The position numbers and the translations under genes were made by a program. A DNA stretch of 12,032 nucleotides from HGM04593 sp045631905 (GTDB taxonomy: Bacteria > Bacteroidota > Bacteroidia > Bacteroidales > Bacteroidaceae), in NCBI GenBank assembly GCA_045631905.1, contig JAZQVO010000008.1, positions 1 through 12,032 on the forward strand, given 5' to 3'. Positions 1 to 7,900 of the stretch are shown piece by piece. A model generated the notes under the pieces. It did not search any database. It was not told the DNA's origin and was given only the letters and a program-made list of their open reading frames with translations. Within the stretch, counting starts at the first letter, position 1. Each line of letters begins with the position of its first letter.

Positions 1-17
1 AACTCGCTTGGCGGCGC

Positions 18-35
18 AAAATGGCAAGCCATTTT
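18..35. repeat. Short perfect palindrome AAAATGGC-AA-GCCATTTT
   Basis: Two 8 bp arms (18-25 and 28-35) are exact inverted copies separated by AA. The 2 nt spacer means a hairpin would lose its inner pairs, leaving a short stem flanked by A and T runs. It could be the stem of a weak bidirectional terminator for a gene outside the window, or part of an intergenic repeat. The sequence does not decide between these. Confidence 0.4.
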
Positions 36-215
36 TCTTACCTGACGCTCAAACAGTCCTCCACTTTTCCCAAAAATACTGACGCTCGTTTTTCTAAAAG
101 CTTTAATGCGCATCAATGAACAACCTTATGATTACAAAGCAAATTATAAGCAATAGTAACCACCGCAAGCAAAGGTAATCTCCATAAAACCACCGGCACC
201 GTAAAAAGCAGAGCG

Positions 216-310
216 TTTGGTTCTTTGCGCGACAAAGAACATATGAAAATTTTGTTTTATAGAGAGAACAACCGAGGAACAACACCTAGGAGTTAAAAGA
301 AAGAAAATAC
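216..310 (-). repeat. Dispersed intergenic repeat, copy 1 (inverted relative to copy 2)
   Basis: Read on the minus strand, this ~95 bp stretch matches 4578-4670 on the plus strand with about 9 substitutions and one 1-base indel (roughly 90% identity by eye). Both read GTATTT...ACTCCT.GGTGTT..TCCTCGGTT..TCTCTCTATAAAACAA and then ATATGTTCTTTG. This copy has an exact inner dyad, GTTCTTTG (220-227), CGCGA, CAAAGAAC (233-240), which is degraded in the other copy. Similarity stops abruptly at both ends. I see no coding signal or transposase. It is probably a dispersed Bacteroidales intergenic repeat. Confidence 0.8.
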
Positions 311-371
311 CCCCTCACATTTGTCATACCGAACCCCGTGTGAGGTATCCCAAACAACTGCAAAAGAGAAC

Positions 372-403
372 AAAAAAAGGTGGCGCACATTGTGCGCCAC
401 CTT
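372..403 (-). terminator. Rho-independent terminator of the first gene
   Basis: A GC-rich perfect dyad pairs AAGGTGGCGCACA (377-389) with TGTGCGCCACCTT (391-403), giving about 11 bp of stem around a tight loop. On the minus strand it is followed by seven T residues (372-378 read in reverse). It begins 22 nt past the TAA stop at 426-428, which is backed by a second in-frame TAA at 423-425. The plus-strand side lacks a T run, so it acts mainly on the minus strand. Confidence 0.92.
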
Positions 404-425
404 AATCATATATCAAAGAGGGTTA

Positions 426-3400
426 TTACTTAATAACAACTTTCTTTGTCTCTTTAACACCGTTGGTGTAGATAATATCAACAATGTTGATACCCTTAAC
501 AGGAGCAGGAACCTCAGCACCACCTACTGTGTAGTACTTAACGCTCTCAACCTCGCTACCCTCAACTACCAAGTTGTCGATAGAAGTGGGAACAGCTGTC
601 TTGATAAGACGCCATGCAGAAGCGCTGGTATCGTTGGGATCACCGTTCCAGAGTACGATTGTACCACCTGTACCGGCACCACTACCGTGACCATTACAGT
701 GCAACTCAGCGTGTCCTTCTGTAATGTTGATATCTTTAATATCATAGATATCAGATGTACCACGACCGAAGAGGTATACAGAAGCCTGGTCTACGTCATC
801 AACCAACTCTGTACCTGCAAGGTACTGACCTGTTGCAACGTTCATGATTGTGAACACTACATCTCTCTGCTCCTCTGTAATAACCTCGTTAAGGATAAGC
901 TCTTCAACGTTAGAAGGAGTAGAGAACTCGAATACGAAACGCATGCCTTCGCCGTCTTCGAACGAAGCGGGTTTGCTACCCCAATGCATTGTATTGCCAT
1001 CTTCGCCAATTTGTGCATTCATTGCATACTTGCGAGCGAAGCCTGAATGAGCAGCCTCAATCATGTATGTACCACCGTTCTCAATGGGGTTACGAGATAC
1101 ACCTGTACCCAAGAGATCTTCGATAGTTGAAGCAAGTTTCTTAGCAGCAGACTCTGCACCAGCATAGTCGTTAGCATCAACAACAGCCTGAACAGCAGCG
1201 ATATCGCTTGCCAAAGAACCGGCATCAGTCAACTGACCGGGGTTCTCACCAACCTCCAAACCAAGAGCAGGAACAGAAGCGAGAAGAGTTGTAGCCCAGT
1301 AGTAGTAGGGGTTAGTCATGTTGAGCTTGTAGATCTTCCACTCACCCTCACCACTTGTTTTGTTGAAGTGGAGGTAGTCACCCAAATTACCTGTTGCTGC
1401 AAGAGCGGGAGTAATCTCAGCTGCGATATCAGCCTGGTCGCCGTAGTTCTCGGGGAATACACCGGGCTGGAAGTTGATACATACGCGAGATTTAGCACCA
1501 TAACCGGGACCCCAGTCCATAAGAACGTTGTAGGGAGCAGTTACCTCCATCTCATCGATGATGATCTCAAGACCAGACTCCTCATCTACATGCTCGCAAG
1601 CAGCTGTGATAGGCTCGGGATTCTCAACATCGCTGTAAATAACGAATGTGCTCTGACCTGCGAAGTCGGGGTTCTGAGAAGCTACAATGTGGAACTTACC
1701 AGCCTCAGCTGCTGTGTTCACAAGAGCACCATCTTCTGACCAATATTTAGACTCTTTCAAGTTGAAGATCATGAACTTGCCTTCACCGGCCTCGATGAGG
1801 AAGTAAGCACAGCCTTCACGAACAACTGTCTCGTGGAATGTTGTGCGACCTGCATACCAGTTAGGTTTGATGGGAGAAGGAACAGCCTCCTCGTTGGGGT
1901 TAGTCTTGATGATACCCTGGATAGCATAAACACCGTTACCTGTGATAGCAGAAGCGTCAGTTACCTGGTTTCCAACAGCTACGTTGTAGGGGTTGGGAGA
2001 TACTGCAACGGGATCGAACTCTGCACCGTAAGGACCTACGCAAAGCTCCAAGGGATAGAACACGGCGTTACGTGCGTAAATCTTAACAGAGAATGCGGAC
2101 ATAGCCTCGGGAAGCTTAATATCGAAGAAGATCAAGCCCATGGGATCCCATGTGTAGTTAGAGCTCCAAGGAGAGTGATAGAAGTCACCGAAGTTTGTGA
2201 TGTTACCATTTGAATCGTATGTAGCATCAACCAAACCTGTTTTGGGACCCTCGTTACCTTCCTGAGCATTAACTGTAATCATGTCGGCTGTGATGGGGAG
2301 TTTGTTACCCGCAGCGTCGTATACAGCAATCTCACCAAGAGCTACAGGAGGATATTTATCCTTATTTACAGTAGCACCTGAACCTGTTACCTCTGTCTTA
2401 ACGAATGTGATACGGAAACCGTCCATAGGCTCGCCCTGAGGACGAATAACAGGCGACTGCCATGTCATGCGGTTAGAAACGCTTGTACCGGGAAGGTTAC
2501 CATTCTCGCTATTGTAAACAACGGGGAATTCTGTGAAATTAACAGGAGAAGAAAGGAACGACTCGAGTGCTTTATCTACATCTGCGAGGTCGGCAACGAT
2601 AGTTGCATACTGGTCGGCAGATACAATTCCATTCTCGTAGTTATAAATATGTACAGAGTTGAAGTTGTTGATAATGGGCTGAACGATAGCACCCCAGCTC
2701 TCAACTGTATATTTACCTGATACCAAGTAATCCTCGGTACAGAACATAGAGTTAGGACCATGGTTAGGTGCACCATTCTCGTCCCAACCGTAAACAGGCT
2801 CAAATGTATCGGGATCATACTGAATGTCAGCGAGCTCGTCAAACTTCAAATTGAGCATATCAATTGCATCGTATACCTTTGTATAAGCGTAATTAACGCG
2901 ATTCAAAGACATAGTCTCTGCATACTGATTAGCCTCAGAAGGTGTGCAACCGTTGTCTATCATAGACTGAGCTGTTCCAACAGCTGCAAACATATCAGCA
3001 TAGTATGTTGTACCCAAATAAGCGTCCTCACACTCTGCGGGACCGTTAAGGTGCTGAGATGCGAGATATACATCGTAGATAGCGCTGTTCAAAACTGCAT
3101 TATGGAAATATGCGGGTTTCTCATAATCGCACTCAAAGAACTTGAACTCGAACTTAGCGGGAAGACCGAAGCCCTGTGTGTAGTCACCCTTCTGCAATGC
3201 CTCGTAGTTAGCTGTGGGGAAGCCCTTCAAAGCTTGACCTACGCGGGGGTCACCTGCAACCCATACAGTAACGGGAGTTCCATCGCTGAAAGTAGTGTCG
3301 TAGTTCATTCTGAAAGTACCATCGCCAACCTCCTCGATTTGCAAAGCGGCAGCGTTCTTGAACTGTACATATGAACCAATCCAGTTGTTGAGTTTGTTAT

Positions 3401-4250
3401 TCTCGGCAAATTCTGTTCTACCAAGATATTTCTCGTTATCAACCCAGTAAAGGATATAACGACCTTCGTGGTCGGGGCTGGGGATAACCTGAATTGCATT
3501 CTTGCCTGTGGGCTCCTCGTCGATAGCTGTGTAGGTATTGGGAGCTTCGAGGTAACGGGGACCCCAACCTGTGTAGTCGGTATCCTTGTCTGTAAAGTCT
3601 GTGGGAGTTGTACTCTGCATCACAACGTAAGCAGCAGAAGTCAAAGCCTCGAGAGTTGTAATCTGATCTTTGAGTTCGAACTTAGAAGGAGTAGGAGTAG
3701 GAATCTGGTCTGCCTCGAGAACGCCTCTAACACCCTTCTCTGTCAATACAGATACGATAGGAGTAAGTGAGGTTTTGTCCTGACGAGAAGCTACCAACAT
3801 ACGGAACGACTCAACGGGCTTGCCGAAGTCGAACTCAATGTAGTGATAGTCACCGGTAGGCTTACCTGAGTTCCAGTTAGTGTGGAAATAAGTGTTGTAA
3901 ACACCGTCGTTCAAACCGGCAATACCGGCACTTTCGGTGTGAGGTGCGTTTGAAGTAGCTGTGTACTCCAATACATTACCTTCGGCATCGATGAACTGAA
4001 TTTCAGCGAAAGCCGCACAAGGGTGTCCGTCGGGAGTCTCAACTTTAACTGTTTCAAGAATAGTCAAGCGAAGGCCCTCGATGGGAGCATCGGGTGTGAT
4101 GAGGGGTGTCTTAGTTACGGGACCACCGATTACCACGTCTTGGGCGCCGGGGAAACCGTCTTCTACGGTAAGAACTCTCATCCACTGAGCATTGGCTGTT
4201 GCGAAGCAAGCAAATACCAACGCCAGAGCTAGAAATAGATTTTTTCTCAT
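426..4250 (-). CDS. Large secreted multidomain protein with two F5/8 type C (CBM32-like) domains and trefoil-like modules
   Basis: A 1274 aa exported protein with no recognisable catalytic domain; glycan or glycoprotein binding at the cell surface is inferred. The start is ATG 4248-4250, which opens a type I signal peptide (residues 1-21, ...ATANA|Q). Domains by eye: F5/8-C/discoidin-like 55-178 (AEIQFIDAEGN, then DGVYNTYFHTNW, then YIEFDFGKPV); a beta-rich, trefoil-like segment 204-345; a helical segment about 383-570; a second F5/8-C-like domain 595-742 (GEIAVYDAAGN, FYHSPW, FFDIKLPEAM); a second beta-rich segment 766-975; a short Ala-rich helical linker about 1005-1050; a trefoil-like module 1056-1218 with LHCNGHGSGAG, VLWNGD and SASAW; and a tail 1222-1274 (YYTVGG, KGINIV, KKVVIK). 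Such tails resemble type IX sorting signals but this one is divergent. It is divergently transcribed from the M60 gene. The gene call is near certain, the domain names moderate, and the function unknown. Confidence 0.93.
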   Translation of the reverse strand: MRKNLFLALALVFACFATANAQWMRVLTVEDGFPGAQDVVIGGPVTKTPLITPDAPIEGLRLTILETVKVETPDGHPCAAFAEIQFIDAEGNVLEYTATSNAPHTESAGIAGLNDGVYNTYFHTNWNSGKPTGDYHYIEFDFGKPVESFRMLVASRQDKTSLTPIVSVLTEKGVRGVLEADQIPTPTPSKFELKDQITTLEALTSAAYVVMQSTTPTDFTDKDTDYTGWGPRYLEAPNTYTAIDEEPTGKNAIQVIPSPDHEGRYILYWVDNEKYLGRTEFAENNKLNNWIGSYVQFKNAAALQIEEVGDGTFRMNYDTTFSDGTPVTVWVAGDPRVGQALKGFPTANYEALQKGDYTQGFGLPAKFEFKFFECDYEKPAYFHNAVLNSAIYDVYLASQHLNGPAECEDAYLGTTYYADMFAAVGTAQSMIDNGCTPSEANQYAETMSLNRVNYAYTKVYDAIDMLNLKFDELADIQYDPDTFEPVYGWDENGAPNHGPNSMFCTEDYLVSGKYTVESWGAIVQPIINNFNSVHIYNYENGIVSADQYATIVADLADVDKALESFLSSPVNFTEFPVVYNSENGNLPGTSVSNRMTWQSPVIRPQGEPMDGFRITFVKTEVTGSGATVNKDKYPPVALGEIAVYDAAGNKLPITADMITVNAQEGNEGPKTGLVDATYDSNGNITNFGDFYHSPWSSNYTWDPMGLIFFDIKLPEAMSAFSVKIYARNAVFYPLELCVGPYGAEFDPVAVSPNPYNVAVGNQVTDASAITGNGVYAIQGIIKTNPNEEAVPSPIKPNWYAGRTTFHETVVREGCAYFLIEAGEGKFMIFNLKESKYWSEDGALVNTAAEAGKFHIVASQNPDFAGQSTFVIYSDVENPEPITAACEHVDEESGLEIIIDEMEVTAPYNVLMDWGPGYGAKSRVCINFQPGVFPENYGDQADIAAEITPALAATGNLGDYLHFNKTSGEGEWKIYKLNMTNPYYYWATTLLASVPALGLEVGENPGQLTDAGSLASDIAAVQAVVDANDYAGAESAAKKLASTIEDLLGTGVSRNPIENGGTYMIEAAHSGFARKYAMNAQIGEDGNTMHWGSKPASFEDGEGMRFVFEFSTPSNVEELILNEVITEEQRDVVFTIMNVATGQYLAGTELVDDVDQASVYLFGRGTSDIYDIKDINITEGHAELHCNGHGSGAGTGGTIVLWNGDPNDTSASAWRLIKTAVPTSIDNLVVEGSEVESVKYYTVGGAEVPAPVKGINIVDIIYTNGVKETKKVVIK

Positions 4251-4321
4251 AACGTAAAATTTAGTTAATAAATAAGGTTAAATAAAATTCAATTTTCCAT
4301 GTTATAAAAGTTGTGCGACTG

Positions 4322-4351
4322 CAAAGAAAACTTAATCTATTGATTACCAAA
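4322..4351 (-). promoter_or_regulatory. Candidate promoter of the first gene
   Basis: On the minus strand TTTG (4351 to 4348) is followed after 18 nt by TTTCTTTG (4329 to 4322). This is one base away from the Bacteroidetes -7 consensus TAnnTTTG, at near-normal spacing from a -33 TTTG. It would start transcription near 4315 and give a leader of about 65 nt before the ATG at 4250. Confidence 0.45.
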
Positions 4352-4577
4352 AGTTTTCGACAACAGGTAGTTGTAACATTCACACATTACGCACTTTTAA
4401 TCACGCAAATATGAGAATTTTTATTGAAACGAGCAAGTAATTTCTAAAAAAACGAAAAAGTTTTAGAAGGTGTTAAATTTATATCGTCAGTTTTTTTTGT
4501 TCTTTGTTGCAAGCAGAAAGTACGTAAAAAAGTGTCTTTTCGATGGAGCGATAGCGACAAGAAATCTCGAAAAAGCA

Positions 4578-4670
4578 GTATTTCTTTCTTTAAACTCCTC
4601 GGTGTTATTCCTCGGTTCTTCTCTCTATAAAACAAGATTTTTATATGTTCTTTGTTGCGCAAAAAACCAA
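4578..4670 (+). repeat. Dispersed intergenic repeat, copy 2
   Basis: Inverted partner of 216-310 at roughly 90% identity over about 93 bp (see copy 1). The pair brackets the whole first transcription unit, including its terminator and promoter candidate. Here the internal dyad is damaged: GTTCTTTG is kept at 4647-4654, but the returning arm reads CAAAAAACC. The upstream part (4497-4577) also looks repeat-like because it begins with the same GTTCTTTGTTGC word, but it has no partner in copy 1. Confidence 0.8.
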
Positions 4671-4803
4671 CACAACATATACTTTATATATATTATAAAC
4701 AACCACAAGCTGTATGTGAATTGTTGGGCGTTGCGTTGCATAAAGAAAAGTTAAAATTTAGAATTAATAAGAAAAAAGAGGAAATATTTCTAAAATATTT
4801 TGC

Positions 4804-4811
4804 TACATTTG
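4804..4811 (+). promoter_or_regulatory. Candidate -7 element (TACATTTG) for the M60 gene
   Basis: TACATTTG fits the Bacteroidetes -7 consensus TAnnTTTG, and the following GCAAC resembles usual sequence at such sites. Transcription would begin near 4817, leaving a leader of about 85 nt before the ATG at 4902. No TTTG or TTG is present about 20 nt upstream, where the sequence is GAAATATTTC, so the -33 half is poor. The promoter may be weak or need an activator. Confidence 0.4.
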
Positions 4812-4901
4812 CAACGACATATAGTGTGCATCCTTGTGCCATTATGTAAACACACCGAGAAAACACAAAGAAAAGAGTTTAACAATTTAATTTTAACCAA
4901 T

Positions 4902-7900
4902 ATGAAAAAGAGAACTTTACTTTCAGCATTAGCAATGCTACTTGTATCTGTTGCTACAATGGCACAGGTAGAATCGGGTAAGGTGTACCGCATCGTAAAC
5001 AAGATGTATGGTTCATATGCCTATGAAAGTGCCGTGGACAACACCATAAGGTGTAGTGCAAGTGGCACAAGTACCGATTACAACCAATTTTGGATTGTAA
5101 CAGAGACATCTGTTGAGTCGAACTACACACTACAAAACGTTTATACCGGTAGATATGCAGCTTTCAATAATTCAAGCGCATTTACAACCATTACCCTGCC
5201 CACCTACATGTATATAAACGATAACAGCTCTGTTTTTAGCGGCTGTTATACTTTCACATCAACCAAGGGTGGTGGTTGGGGTATGCACTGTAACTCGAGC
5301 GCAACCTGTGTACCTTGGAACACAACAGCCGAGGCTACCAACTGGACCTTCCAGGAGGTTACAATCAGCGATGCAGAAATTGAAGAGGCGCGCGCCATAT
5401 ACCACAACTTCATAAGCACAATAAACAACGAAGCCACTATTGCAAAATCGTTCGAGACACTCTTCGAGGACAAAGCTTGCACCATCATGAAACCCGAGTA
5501 TGCCGCTATGAGCGACGAAGAACTCATGGCAACCATGAGCGAGGTTCCCGCCGACTTGCAAGCAGTTGCCCTTAAAATAAAGAACGACTCTTGGGACACA
5601 GTGAAACGTGAAAAGGAGTTCCGTATATACGATTACAAGCCTTACAGCGATGTAAACAAATGGGTTAATATCCTTTACACACGTCTTTACAGCCCCATCG
5701 AAAACCCCACAGGTATCTGCACAGTGAACGACAAGAGCTACATCTATGTATTTGTAGACGAGGTTCCCACAGGTACTCACATCGAGCTTCGCGAGATGAC
5801 CGGAACAGCATACTTTGGAACAAACACCCCCTTGCATGAAGGTCTTAACATTGTTCCCGCGGCAACAACCGATGGTTTCCTTTACGTTTCTTACATCTGC
5901 AACACCGATTTGGAGGGTAAAAAACTCGAGGACTACCCCGCAGTTAAAATACACATCGAGAACGGTTATGTAAACGGTTTCTGGAGCAAGGAGCGTGGAC
6001 ACACAAACGCCGATTGGAAATACATGCAGGATAACATGTTCCAGAACACAAGCGCTATTCAGGTAAAGGGTACATACTCTTTGCTCGACTTCCGCAGAAA
6101 AGAGTTCTTGGAGAACTGTCCCGAAAAAATAGAAGAGATCATAAACCTCTGGGACTTCTTCAACGAGACACAGCAGAGATACATGAACCTCGACAAATAC
6201 TGGCCTTGGTTCAACAACTTGCAGTTGGCTATGAGTGATGACAGCGGTTTCATGGACGCAGGTAACCACCGTACTCACTACAACAACAACACCTTGAGCA
6301 CCATCGTAAACTGGGACGTAATGTCTACCGATGCCGGTAGCGGATGGGGCCCCCTCCACGAGATTGGTCACAACAACCAGTATGCGATTGAGATTGTAGG
6401 TACTTCGGAAGTAAGTAACAACGCGCTTGCAAACATTGTGAACTTCGAGAGAGGTACACACGTGAGCCGTGGTCAGAACATGACAAACCAGATAAAGAGT
6501 TTCGAGAATAAAATACCTTACGTTGTTCGTGGAGAAAGCGAGTGGGGTTCACAGTTGTTCAGCATGACACGTATGTACTACCAGCTCTTCCTCTATGCTC
6601 ACGCAGTCGGCAACAACCCCGAGTTCTATCCCCAGCTATATGAGCGTTTGCGTTTCGACCGTCTTGTAGGTTGGTCTACCGGCGCACGCGACGAGCTCGA
6701 CGAGAACGGTTACTACATCGGTTCGATGGACGCAAAGAACGACCAGTTGAAATTTGCCGAGGTATGCTGTGAGCTCTTAAACATGGACCTCAGCGAGTTC
6801 TTCGAGGCTTGGGGCTTCTTTATCCCCATGAAGAACGCCTTCGTAGGCGACTATGGTCACCACTACGTATACTTGCACCAAGAGGATATTGATGCAAGCC
6901 GTGCCCGCATGCAGAAATATGAGAAGAAAGGCGGTCACCTCATGTTCCTCGAAGACCGTGTTAAGCCCTCTTTGAGAAAAGACGGCAACGGCTACCGTTT
7001 GAACTATGCCGACTGGGAAGGCGAGCGCATCGGCGAGGTTGGTGACTTCGGTCAGTGGGAAGACTACCGCGACACCAGCGTAAAAGCACAAGGCTACTAT
7101 TACACAAACACCAACGGTAAAATCATCATTAAAGAGGCCGAAGGTGCAAGTGGCGCACTCGGTTTCAAGCTCTACAACGACGAAACAGGCGAGTTGCTCA
7201 CCTTTACAAACAAAAAGAGCATGAACGTGCCCATGAGCGTGGCAACAAGCCGTTTGAGAGTAGTAGCAGCCCAGGCCGACGGTACCGACTACATCGTGCC
7301 CAGCGCATCGGAAGGTCCCGAGGATATGCAGTTGGAGGCCCTCTACACCTCTTTGTCGAAAGTAGCATCGCTCGTTGCCAACACAAGCTCAAAAGGTAAC
7401 GAAGTTGGTAAATACCATGCCGACGCAGTTACAACTTTGCAAGAGATTTACAACAATGCAAAACTCGCATACGACAACAAAGACACAAGCGAGCATTCAT
7501 ACGCCGATTGGAGTGCATTACTTGACGAGGAGTACAACAATGTTGCAAACGACGAGAGAGCACGCTTGCTCATGCGTGAGGGTTGCAAGTACTACATGTA
7601 CAACGCCTTCAAAACAGCAAGATACCTCACATACGATGCAGGTCGTGTTATAGGTCAAGCAAGCAACAACACAAACGGCAAGTACGATAGCGATGCCGAC
7701 AAACAGTGGACACTCGTATACGCAGGCGAGCCCGAAACATACTTCTTGAAGAGCGAGAGCAACTACTACATCTCTGATATCACAAGCGGTGGCGACGTAT
7801 ATGCACACGTATCACCCGCCTATGCAGTTAAGTTCAAAGTAAACTACACAGGCAACGGAAGAACCTACTTCACCGTTAAAGATAACGACGCTCTTGCACT

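Larger units (their letters stand above)
1..371. other. Non-coding region left of the first gene
   Basis: No convincing gene is seen on either strand. Short open frames exist but lack signal peptides, plausible starts or protein-like composition, and one of them (103-285, minus) simply translates the dispersed repeat at 216-310. The stretch also holds a small palindrome (18-35), two copies of CTGACGCTC (42-50 and 79-87), and a 7 bp imperfect dyad (CCTCACA at 313-319 against TGTGAGG at 339-345) of unknown use. Any gene to the left lies outside the window. Confidence 0.6.
4251..4901. other. Divergent intergenic region between the first gene and the M60 gene
   Basis: This 651 bp AT-rich stretch holds promoter candidates for both neighbours (4322-4351 minus, 4804-4811 plus), the second copy of the dispersed repeat (4578-4670) and a related leader segment at about 4497-4577. 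GTTCTTTGTTGC occurs twice in the same orientation (4499-4510 and 4647-4658). A small dyad ACAAC-AGGTA-GTTGT (4360-4374) lies just upstream of the minus-strand promoter candidate. Short open frames (for example 4444-4662 minus and 4470-4754 plus) run through the repeat and are not credible genes. No hairpin terminator is seen. Confidence 0.6.

Noticed and set aside
42..87. Two CTGACGCTC copies as the start of a CRISPR or iteron array
   Set aside because: Only two 9 bp copies 37 bp apart, with no third unit and no regular spacing.
103..285. 60 aa minus-strand frame resembling part of the plus-strand frame at 4470-4754
   Set aside because: The resemblance (SLYKTKFSYVLC against SLYKTRFLYVLC) is explained by both frames translating the same DNA repeat. 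Substitutions do not favour silent sites, and the frames differ outside the repeat.
313..345. CCTCACA/TGTGAGG dyad as a second terminator
   Set aside because: Seven-base arms with a ~19 nt loop and no adjoining T run. The strong hairpin at 372-403 already serves the gene.
321..1046. 241 aa open frame on the plus strand
   Set aside because: It runs through the terminator and antisense to the C-terminal end of the 1274 aa gene, and its Cys/Thr-rich composition is that of a shadow frame.
4194..4250. Possible lipoprotein signal (VFAC) in the 1274 aa protein
   Set aside because: Phe at -2 fits the lipobox poorly, no acidic surface-export motif follows the Cys, and ATANA|Q gives a good ordinary signal peptidase I site.
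4360..4374. ACAAC-AGGTA-GTTGT dyad upstream of the first gene's promoter as an operator
   Set aside because: Only 5 bp arms, expected by chance in AT-rich DNA, with no second copy at the other promoters.
4800..4901. Upstream extension of the M60 open frame to ATG 4800
   Set aside because: It would place 34 residues before a clean signal peptide and would overlap the -7 promoter candidate. ATG 4902 is the better start.
5259..6461. 400 aa open frame antisense to the M60 catalytic region
   Set aside because: It lies fully opposite an intact, well-supported coding sequence, has Cys/Val-rich composition typical of reverse-frame translation, and has no signal peptide or recognisable domain.
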